DNA from: Ceratotherium simum simum
Lineage: Eukaryota; Chordata; Mammalia; Perissodactyla; Rhinocerotidae
NCBI RefSeq assembly: GCF_000283155.1
Contig: NW_004454239.1
Span: 4,013,331 to 4,077,330 of the forward strand
Reading direction: 5' to 3'
Length of the DNA: 64,000 nt
A program made the translations under genes and the position numbers. Below, piece by piece: positions 45,125 through 57,100 of this stretch (its first letter is position 1; each line of letters starts with the position of its first letter). The notes under the pieces are model-generated. The model was not told the origin of the DNA, searched no databases, and saw only the letters and a program-made list of their open reading frames with translations.

Positions 45125-48100
45125 CTTGAGAAAGAAGAGAAAGCTCAAACTTGTGAGCTCAAATCCAGCTCAAGCTTTTGGGAAAAGGCTAACTTTAAGG
45201 GAAGAAAGGGGAAGAGGCATTAGGTCCTGACCCAGGCTTCGGAAATGTTACTAAGGGCCAGATGGGGCCCACTAGTCAGGAGTGGGAAGAGAGGAGAACT
45301 GAGTGTGCTCCAAGGTACAACAGTAGGGAATAGCTCTCACAGAAGGCATCACAGAGGAGATGTGTGGGACCAGTCAGACAAGAGAGCTGACTGGCATTCC
45401 AAACATGTGCAGAGAGTGAAGCATCCTCAGAGAAAAGAACGTAATCAAGTGTGACCAGGCAGAGTGTTGGGAAATGAAGCTGGAGAGGTCTGGCCATCCC
45501 ACCATGACGAGGGATTCAGCCTAAGGCTGAACAGGCTAAACTATTTCCCTACTGTGCAGCCCTTCTGCACAGCCTCTCCTTGACCAGCACTGCTTCCCTT
45601 CTGCTTCTCTTATACCTGCACCGCAACCCTGAACTGAAAATTCTGAATTCGCATAATGCCACCCCTCCAGAATGTGAATTCTTTTAGAGTAAAGACCATG
45701 GTGGAAATGGGGCAGTGTCTAGGGCAAAATGAATATATATAATTACATTTTTAGAGAAAAAAAGTGTCAGGGTTGCAGGAGTTTGCAAAGAACTGAGACA
45801 AAAGAAAATGACACTGACTGTGGGTATGGAAAACTTAAAAAACTTTAAGAAAAAAAGGGGGGTAGGCCATTCTTGCAATCATCATCCTTAACACTTCTCA
45901 GGCACTCTAAGATGTCTATTTTTGTAACATCAGAGCCATATCCTACTTCAGGTCCCTCTATGCCACCTAGAAACAGCTGCTACTCCTAAATTTTTATCCC
46001 TGAATGTCAGTAGGGGCCAGCTTTTTGCTCTGGAACTTCCCTCTCCACTGCAGCCCTTTTGCCTGCTCACCTTCCCTTCAAAATATATCTTCTGGGTCCT
46101 TGCCAAGTTTAAGAAGTTAAAGTTCATGGAAGGAATGTTCCTAAATTCTCCTGAAGGAGAACAAGGATTGGAACTCGTCCAACTGGTGGTTGGGAAAGCA
46201 GAGGTACAGAAAAGAGACAAAAAAATCACAGTTGATTGTGGACAGAGATACAATTACAGGCAAGTGCTCCTCTCTTTCTCACAATCACCCTCTAGATTAG
46301 GAGTCCTCAAACTTGGCTTAATATCAGACTCACTGAAGAAGCTTCTTAACGATACAGAAGCCCAAGCCCAACCCTGAACATTGACTCTGTAGGTCTAGAG
46401 AGGGTCCAGCATTTACATTTTGAAAGAGCACTCCTGAGGACTCTGAGTCACAGCTAGCTTTGAGTCATTGCTCTGCTCGACTTTGCCATGCACAAGGAAT
46501 GAGTTTTGGGTGGTTTAAATTAAAGCTCTCATTGCAAAAGACCATATCCTAAAAGAAAAGGCTATACTAATGGAAGACAGAAAGCTCAAAAAAGAATGTC
46601 AAGAGTCATAGGCCCCTACCTTTTTGACCAATAGGTCGGCAGGAGCCAGACACTCAGGAGTGTTGTTTAGGGAGTTGTTCACCGTAAGAGAGACTGGATG
46701 GAAGGTGATGTTCTCTGTGGGGTGGATTAACTTCAGAGCTTCCTGAGTTGAGACTTCACCAAAATCAAGCCATTTAGAGACAGCTTCCTCTCCATCTAAT
46801 ATGGCAGGCATCCTAGTCAGTGAGGTCAAAACATTGGTTGGGAGAGGTAGAGTGAGGGTAGGGAGAGAAGGCAGAAAGACTTGAGTCAGTTGACAGCGCA
46901 AACTATCACAAGGAGAAGCTCACCCTCCCTCTGTGCCTCGCATGCTGATTGCTGCCATGTGCTCCCTGACCACAACTTGACAGGGCATGACATTCAACAC
47001 CGGGAGAGCCAGCTTACAAAATTTTATGGCAAAGACCGTGAACACCACTTTGACTGGATCCAGGGCACTCCAATGTACACGCTTGCAAGTTGGTGACCTT
47101 TCTATGATAACTCAGCCTACAATTAAAGGGAAAACAGATCCCAGAAAACTTGTCTATCAACACTGATCTCCAGCCTTACTACCTATGACAGATTTACATT
47201 AAGAAAGAGTATTCACATAATTGTGAACAAAAGGAAACTATGCCTTAGAAAGCAAAGAGGCTGTCTAAGATGGCTCCTGGTACCCAGGAGGATGTTAGGA
47301 AAAGATCCTATGTTTACCTTCCAGTTTTATGTCCTAGGCCAATGCAAAGCATGGTACACAGTTCACTGGTGGGTACTGTTGATTTTAGGAGATAAATGCA
47401 TAAACATCTATTTTAATAATTAGTGTAACTTCAATAAATAAAACATGTACTTTAAAAAAATATTCTGCAATCTCTGAAATCCAGATGCATTTTATGATGA
47501 ATGGCATCTCTGCACAAGTTATAGTTTAGTTGGCAGTAATTGGCAGCACTTTATTTTTCTTAACAGCATATAAAACAATGGTACATTTAAAAATCAATGG
47601 ATGGGCCGGCCCCATGGCTTAGCGGTTAAGTGCGCACGCTCCGCTGCTGGCACCCTGGGTTCGGATCCCGGGCGCGCACTGACGCACTGCTTCTCCGGCC
47701 ATGCTGAGGCCACGTCCCACATACAGCAACTAGAAGGACGTGCAGCTATGACATACAACTATCTACTGGGGCTTTGGGGGAAAAATAAATAAATAAAATT
47801 ATATAAAAAAAAAATCAATGGTGTCTTAGATTAGATGCAATGGGAATTTATTTTAAGGTGAATTAGCGAAAAATAGAAGTACTATATCACACGAAAGCAT
47901 AATTTCACACAGAACACTTAGGACAAGGCTAAAATGGATAATACGTGCAGCACTGCATTCTTTTCAGCACAGCACCAAAAATCACTTCTGAGAGTGCTCA
48001 GATCTGGCAAAAATTGTCAAAGTGTTACACAAGTCAGTTCTGCTAATGCTCATACACAAGTCAGTTCTGCTAATGCTCATTTTATTTATTTATTTATTTT

Positions 48101-51100
48101 TTAAAATTTTTTTTTTATTTATTATTTTTCCCCGAAAGCCCAGTAGATAGTTGTGTGTCAGAGCTGCACATCCTTCTAGTTGCTGTATGTGGGACGCAGC
48201 CTCAGCATGGCCGGAGAGGTGGTGCGTCGGTGTGCGCCGGGGATCCGAACCGGGGCCGCCAGCAGCGGAGCGCACGCACTTAACCGCTAAGCCACTGGGC
48301 CAGCCCCTAATGCTCATTTTAAAAATGGGAATCTGTTCAATATGACTGATACGCTATGGAGCAATTTAAGCATAATACAGCAGTAAAGTGAGGTATGCCT
48401 GTATTTGTGGTAGTATCTATGTATTTCTTAACTGTGGTACTGTTTTTAATAGATTCCTATTATTTTTTAATGTGTCACTGACAAAGTTTTTAAGTGTTGT
48501 CTCTTTAACCCCACTTTTCTCATAAGTTCTGGGTTTTCACTGTACAATTTTGCATAGTGTGGTGACTTTCAGGAACGCATGTCATATTATAGCCAACTGA
48601 CTGTAATTGTATTTTGCAAAACAACTGCTACTCTCTAAATTTGTGCATACAGAAACTTTAAATTCCAAAAGCTACCTATCTAAAAGCAAAGAGAACAAAC
48701 CCTCCTCTGTATCATTTTGGACCCAGGGATAAGAAATGTCACTTGCCTTTGGTGGATGTCATTCAAGCTTTTGCAGGAATCCACTGTGATGATGGTGTAG
48801 GAATACAGGTGGTTTCCTCCCTCGGGGGGCTCCCAGCAGTCAAAGATCCCAGCCATCGTCAGCAGCCTCCAGTTGTCCCAGGCTTTCTTCCAGTCCTCTG
48901 GACTGTCTGCTGCACCAATGCTGCCTGACTGGAAGCAAAATACATGAGCAGATTAGATACTCAGCAGCCCCCCTCCTACATGCAGGTCAGCTACTACTAC
49001 AGATCTAAGCACATGGCAATCCTAATAGAAGTAATTCAGCCCACGCCTTATTAACTCCTCTGATCCAATGTCGCCAAGAAAAGAGGGTTGTTGGCAAATA
49101 CCCACCAAAGCTATAGATTTATGGCTCCTTAATGCTTTCAGTATACAATTTAACTTCTTCAATGGGCATTCAGGCCTTCCATGATCTGGCCCATCATTCT
49201 AGCTTCACCAACAATGTTAATTTGAACCAAACCCAGCTGTTCGTAAATGAGGCCCTCATGCAGTTTTGTCGCCCTGTATCTTGCCAAAACAACCTTCCTC
49301 TGCCCAAAATGTCCTTCCTGTCCTTTCTCATCATGCCAACTCCTACTTGCCATTTAAGATTCAGTGCAAGGCCTAGAATACAGAAAGCTGGAAAGAAAGT
49401 TACTTCCACCCTAACAACAAGAAAAAAGCTAGATAATCTAAAAAATTATAACTTTTCTTAAACTCATCAGAGAACTGAGGCTGCAAGACAACCAATTAGC
49501 CTGAACTTTATGGAACGACAAGGGCCTCCAAGGGGAGATGAGACACAAGTACAGGTGTTCCTTGTTTTACCGTGCTTCGCTTTATTGCACTTTGCAGATA
49601 TTGCGTTTTTCACAAGACCCTCCACCAGCAAAAAATTATGACTTGCTGAAGGCTCAGATGATGGTCAGCATTTTTTAGCAATAAAGTATTTTTAAATCAA
49701 CGTCTGTACATTTTAGACATAATGCTATTGCACACTTAACAGACTACCGTATAGGGTAAACATAACTTTTATGTGCACTAGGAAACCAAAAAATTCATGT
49801 GACTTGCTTTATTGCAATATTCGCTTTATTGTAGTAGTCTGGAACTAAACCGACAATATCTCCAAAGTATGCCTGTACTGGCTTACTGATGGCAACAGGA
49901 GGAAGTCAAGGCCTTCACACAGCAGGTAAGAATTCAGATAAAATTATCAAATTGCTAAAAGGAGAGTGTGGGTTAGACTGAGAGTACAGAACCCTTGGCA
50001 GCTGCAGACATCAAGGAAGTTGGCATCAGCTTGCAGACTCTTCTCCATGGACCTCTCTGGGTGCTCACAAGAAAGACTGGGAACAGGGCAGGAGACTGGA
50101 GAAAGCTGTTCTTGCTGGTGCATGCCCAGTGGAGAGTTCTTCTGCTTCAGGAAAGGCATGAAACCTTACCTGATCATGTCTCCTCTAAGGAACAAAAGCC
50201 TTAAGGGGCCAGGGGAAGGGTAATAAACCCTACTGCCCCTAAGATACAGGTAAAGACCCACTGGTGCTTGGGAAGGGTAAAAGAAAAAACCTTCTACTCC
50301 CCTAGGAAAAGAGCAGCATCACTGAGAAAGCCTGAGCACCAAGGACACAGTTCTGCCTAAGAACCAAGACAACAGAGAACTCTCTTCTCCCTTCGGATTA
50401 GCAAGCACCAAGTGACAAGCAACAGCAGTCTAATTCTGGGGAAGGGGAAAGAGCACGGAGAGATCCTCTCTAAGGCGAAGGCTCAGAGGGAAGTACTACA
50501 GCTGAAGGGAGCAGGGCTATTGAGAAAAAACCTCTGGAAAATCAACCCTTACCCTAAACACAAGGTGGCACCAGAGAACTTTAAAGCCTGTGGTGAACAA
50601 AGGTAATCATAACAACAAAACCCAAACCCAGTTCAGCACCTGTCAAGATCGACTCAACTTCACACATTAATGGCCTAAAAGAAAGATAAGTTTATTCATT
50701 TCCAGGCATAAATATTATTTATCTCAGTTTCTGTCCTACATACTGTGTCTAGAAATCAATCAAAAATTACAAGACACACAAAAAAGCCAAAAAGAACAAT
50801 GAACTGCCAAGAGATACAGAAATCAACAGAACCAGACTCAAGAGATTACGTTTCCTAAATGCTGAAACTATCAGACAGGGAATTTAAAATAAATATGGTT
50901 AATATATTAAAGGCTCTTGTAGAAAAGGTCGACAACATACATGAACAGATAAGGAATTTCAGTGAAATAAGAAAGAATCAGTGAACCTAAAGACAGGTCA
51001 ATAATAATTACCCAAACTGAAAACACAGAGAAAAAAGAATAAAATATACAGAAGAGAACATCCAAGAACTATGGGACAATATCAAATTATCTAACATATG

Positions 51101-54100
51101 TAATTAGAATCCCAGAAAGAGAAAAGAAAATGGGGCAGAAGAAATATTTGCATAGATAATGGCTGAGAATTTTCCAAAAATAATGAAAAATGTCAAACCA
51201 CAGATCTAAGAAGCTCAGAGAACATGCCAAACACACACACACCACATACATCACATTCAAATTGCTGAAAATCAAAGAGAAAATCTTCCAAAGAGGAATG
51301 GTGGAGGTACACATTACAAATAGAAGAAAAAAGACAAGAATTACAATAGATTTCTCAAAAGAAACTATGAAAGCCAGAACAATGGACCAGTTTTTTTGAA
51401 GTGCTGGAAAAAAACTCCAAAAAACTGCCAAACCATAATTTTATACACAGTAAAAATGCCTTTCAAAAATGCAGATGGTGGTTGCCGGGTGCTGGGGGAA
51501 GGGAGTGACTAATAATGGGTATGGGGTTTCTTTCTGGAGTGATAATAATTCTGAAATTAGATAGTGATGATGGTTGCCCAACATTTTGAATATACTAAAA
51601 ACCATTATAAACCTTAAAAGAGTGAATTTTACGATATGTGAATTATTTCTCAATAAAAAAATCATGATGATTAATGAAGAAGTAGATACTTTTTCAGACA
51701 AACAAAAATAGAATTAATTACCAGCAGACCTGCACTATAAGAAATATTAAAGAAAATTCTTTAGGCAGAAAGAATATGATACCAGAAAGAAACTTGAATC
51801 TACCCAAAAAGTGAAGATCCATGGAAATGGCTAAAATAAAGGTAAATGTAAAATTTCCTTTCTTATTTTTTATCACTCTAAAATATAATTGACTGTCTAA
51901 ACCAAAATAGTAGCAATGTATTATGAGTTTATAGCATATGAAAAAGTAAAATGTATGACAATATACCAAAAGATGCCAGGAATCAGGAATATACTGTTGT
52001 AAAGTCCTTAAACTACACAAGAAGCAGTATATTATTTAAAAGTAGATTGACGTTAATTTAAAATATATATTATAGAGCAGCTACTAAAATCATTTTTAAA
52101 AGAAGTAAAAATAATAAACCAATAGTGGAGATAAAATGCAATCGTAAAAAACACTCAATCCAAAAGCAGGCAGAAAAAATAGGAGAAAAGGAAAAAAGAG
52201 CTGATGAAACAAACAGAAAACAATTAGCAAAATAATGAATTTTTAACCCTATCAGATCAATAATTACATTAAATGCTCTAAACACTACAAAATTCCCTCC
52301 TCTGGGAAGCCTTCTATGATGCCCCAGTCTGAGTTATATGTTGTCCTCTGTGCCCCCATAACCTCATAAGCAAGTCTTCCACGAGTATTCACCACTAGTT
52401 TGTGACTGTTGATTTATTTGTCTGTGTCTTGGCAGTAAAGCTTTGAGGATAGAACGCATGTCTCACTGAACTTTCAGGAGCCAAGAAGGGCACAACAGTA
52501 TATGGTGAATAAATGTCTACTGAATAAACAGATACATTTTTTTTTCTTTTTTTCTTTTTTCTAACATCTGTTGCCAATCTTCCTCTTTTTGCTGAGGAAG
52601 ATTAGCCCTGAGCTAACATCTGTGCCCATCTTCCTCCATGTTTTGTATGTGGGATGCCACCACAGCATGGCTTGATGAGTGATGTGTAGATCCGCGCTGG
52701 GGATTTGAACTGGCAAACCCCGGGCCGCCAAAGTGGAGCACGCAAACTTAACCACTATGCCACTGGGCTGGCCTCCAAACAGATGAATGTTTATAGGTAA
52801 GAGACTAATTGTATAGAATTGAGGAAAGTGTCATTCTAGTCCACACAAGTGCCTACCAGTGTCTCGAGAAGAGTGCCAGAGGAAAATTCTCTTTTTGAAT
52901 ATACAATTCCTTATTAATTAATTAATTATTTGCTGAGGAAGATTCACCTTGAGCTAACATCCACTGCCAATTCTCCTCTTTTTGTATGTGAGCTGCCACC
53001 ATGGCATGGCCACTGACAGACTAGTGGTGTAGGTCTGCGCCTGGGAACCGAACATGGGCTGCTGAAGTGGAATGTGCCGAACTTAACCACTAGGCCACCA
53101 GGGTTGGCCCTACGATTCCTAATTTAAAGAAGGAGAAGCAAAGGAATGGAAATCTTATAGAGTGGCTCCCTCAAGTAATAAGTCCCAGAAGTTCTGGCTT
53201 ACAGTTTATTATTAAATGGAAAAAACCACAAGGGAGAATCTGGGAAGATGGCAGCCTAAATGCATGGCCTTGACTCCCTCTCTAGAATAAGAAAATAGCC
53301 AGGACTAGCATGCTGGCCCCTCTGAGGCAAGAGTAAGGGCTAGTAGTGTAAAGAAGGACTGGGGCAAGGACCTTGCATTTAGCAGCTACTTGAAGAGGGC
53401 AGGAAGAAGCCTGAGGATTCTCTCAGGGAGCCATATCTGTCTACTTGCTACATAGGGTCCTTAGAGAGACTGCTGCCAAATGGTGTCTCATCTCTCCAGT
53501 TGGGAGAGACTTGGTTGTAGAGAGGCTTTCTTCCCTTTCCTTGGAAGATTGCTAACACTTGGCTAATACATTGACTGGACACAAATAAAACCAGAAATGG
53601 CTCTACCTTTTACAGCCTGTTAGTTTGCCATTGTTGCAAAACCCTAAATATATGTAGGCATACTGAGGAATGCACTAGTATAAGCTGGCAAAGAAAAATT
53701 CTAGAGGAAAGAAAAATACCTAGAAGAACTAGGTAGAGCGTAGATAGGAGACTGAGTTAATAAAAAAAAAGTAGAGCTAGGGGCTGGCCTGGTGGCATAG
53801 GGGTTAAGTGCGTGCTCTCTGCTGTGGTGGCCCGGGGTTTGGATCCCAGGCACGCACCGATGCACCGCTTGTCAAGCCATGCTGTGGCGATGTCTCATAT
53901 AAAGTAGAGGAAGATGGGCATGGATGTTAGCCCAGGGCCAATCTTCCTCAGCAAAAAGAGGAGGATTAGCACGGATGTTAGTTCAGGGCTCATCTCCCTC
54001 ACAAAAAAGAAAAAGTAGAGCTAATGGGAGAAAGAAAAAACTAACAAAAAGGTAATGAATACTCAATACTCAATGAATGGATATAGGATAACTGGGTAGA

Positions 54101-57100
54101 TATTGGGAAAAAGAAATAAAGTTAAATCCCTGCTTTATTTCTTAAAACAAAATCCAGATGGATCAATGATTTGAGAATCCTAGTACATTTCTTGTCCATG
54201 TACTGACAATCATTCAATACTTTTTCCCCTCTTCTCAAATATCCAACACTCCCTCATCATCCTCCTTCTCAGCTGATTAACTGTGTTTCCTATTTCACTG
54301 GCAAAAGAGAAGCATTTGGAAGAGAGCTTCCACATGGTTCCTATCAATGCATCTCCCCACCTACTATATACATTGTCTTCCCTCCACTTTCTTTCGGTCT
54401 GTGCTTTTTGCTAGGTCAGCCTCTCCACTGGTACACTAGATCCCATTCCCTGTCACCTACGCAAGGACGTCCCTCTAGTGACTTACACTTTTTCCCTGCT
54501 CTCTACTGGATTATTTCCAACAGCTTACAAACATGCTTTTATTTCCAATTGTTTGTTGCTAGTATATAAAAATATTGGTGATTTGTGTACATTGACCTTG
54601 ACGATAAAGTTTTCTAAGGTACTTGCATTGCCCAAAAAGAGATAAAAGAATAATTCGATACCAGATTTAGGAATATATTTAACCAAGGAGGTACAAGACT
54701 TGTACAGTGAAAACTATAAAATATTGTTGAAAGAAATTAAAGACTTAAATAAATGGAAAAACACCCTGTGTTCATGGATTGGAAGATTTAATATTATAAA
54801 GATGGCAATTTGGGCAACACCCTAAATTGATCTACAGATTCAATGCAACTCCTATCAAAATTCCAAAAGTCTTTTGCAGAAGGAGACAAGCTGATGCTAA
54901 AATTCATATGGAACTTCAAGAAGGAAACCAAATATCCAAAACAATCTTGAAAAAGAATAAAATTGGAGGACTCAAACTTCCTGATTTCAAAACTTACGAA
55001 AAGCTCAAGTGTGGTACTGCCTGAGAACAGACATATAGATCAATGGATAGAACTGAGAGTCCAGAGATAAACCCATTCATATATGGCCAGTTGATCTTTG
55101 ACAAGGATACCAAGGCCATTCAATGGGGACAGAATAGTCTTTTCAACAAATGGTACTGGGATAACTGGATAACCACATGCAAAAGAAGTTGGACCTCTAC
55201 CTCACACCATACAAAAAGATTAATTCAAAATAGATCGAAGTTCTAACTATAAAGCTAAAACTGTAAAACCCTTAGAAGAAACAGAGGAGTAAATCTTCAT
55301 GACCTTGGGTTTAGCAATAGATTCTTAGGTATGACACTACAGGCACAAACAACAAAGGAAAAAACAGATACACTGGACTTCATCAAAATTAAAAACTTTT
55401 GTGCTTTAAAGGACACTATCAACATAGTGAAAAGACAATCCACAGAATGAGAGAAAATATTTGCAAATCATGTATCTGGTAAGAATCTAGTATCCAAACT
55501 ATATAAAGAAGCCTTACAACTAAACCAAGAAGACAGCCCAATTTAAAGGATTTGAATAGATATTTTCACGAAGAAGATATAGAAATGGCCAAGAGGCACA
55601 CGAAGCGATGGTCAATGTCATTAGTCATTAGGAAAATACAGATCAAAACCACAATGAGATACCACTTCACACCCACTAGGATGGCTACAATTTTTTAAAA
55701 AAATGATCAAATAACAAGTGTCGGCAAGAATGCGGAAGAACCAGAACCCTCATACACTGTGAGTGGGAATGTAACCCAAAAAAACTGAAGATGGACTCAA
55801 ACAGATACTTGTATATTAATGTTCATAGCAGCATTATTCAAAATAGCCAAAAAGTAGAAACAACCCAAGTGCCATCTGCTGGTGAATGAATAAACAAAAT
55901 ATGGTCTATCCATCTGAACAATGTTTATTCAGCCATAAAGCAATGATGTAGTGATACATGATACAACATAAATGAACCGTGAAAACATTATACTGAGCAA
56001 GACAAGCCAGACACAAAAGACCACATATTGTATGATTCCATATATACGAAATGTCCAAAACAGGCAAATCTATAGAGACAGAAAGTAGATTAAGTGGTTG
56101 CCAGGGCTGGAAGGAGTAGAGAATGGAGAGTGTTTGCAAATGGATATGGGGTTTCTTTTTGGGGTGAGAAAAATATTCTAAAATTAGATAGCGGTAATGA
56201 CTGCACAACTTTGAATATACTAAAAAAATCACTGAATCACCTACTTTAAAAGGCGAATTTTATGGTAAATTCTATCTCAATGAAACTGTTATTAAAAAAA
56301 AAGAAAACTCTACGAGGGAAGGAAAAAAATGCCCTTCTTTAGTTTCTCTGTACCTTTCCAAATATCTACTATGAGGGTTGATGACGATACCTTTTCTGAT
56401 TTTATTTGGGGGAAGTAGATGAAGTATGGCTGCCTCTCATGTGTTCCCTGACGTCGCTGCCACTCGTAGAATCCATCTGCTAAAACAACACAGCGTCTTC
56501 CCTTTCCCAGAGGCACCTGAGGGAAAATGTGAGCAAGATATGGTCTTAGTGATAGAATCATGTTTCATGGACTTGAGTTAAAATCTCAGGGCCACCAATG
56601 TGTGACTTTAGAGCAGTTATTTAATTTCTCTGTACCTCACTTTTCTTATGTATAAAGTCACCACTTACAGATGCTGAAAAGATTAAATAATGTACATAAC
56701 AGCTATAGTGCCTCTCTAACAAATAGGCACTCGTGGTAGCTAGCCTCCAAAGTTGGCCCCTCAATGAGCCATGCGTGCCAGTATTCACAACCTAGGTAGT
56801 CTCCTCCCACAAGGCTAGGTCACAAAGTCATGCAGCTTCTGCCCTGCTCTCTTGGATCACGAGCTCGGGGGTAAGCTGGACGCCATGTAAGAAGCCTGAT
56901 TACTCTGACACCCTCCAGGTACGCATGTGGAAAGGCTTCCAGTTCTACTCATCCCAGCTGAGGTGTTAGACATGTGGGTGAAGAAGCCATCTTGGACATC
57001 CAGACCCAGCTGTCATCTGATTATAACTGCATGAGAATCTCCAAGTGAAAACTGTCCAGCTGAGCCCAGTCAACCCACAGAACATGAGAAATAATAAATT

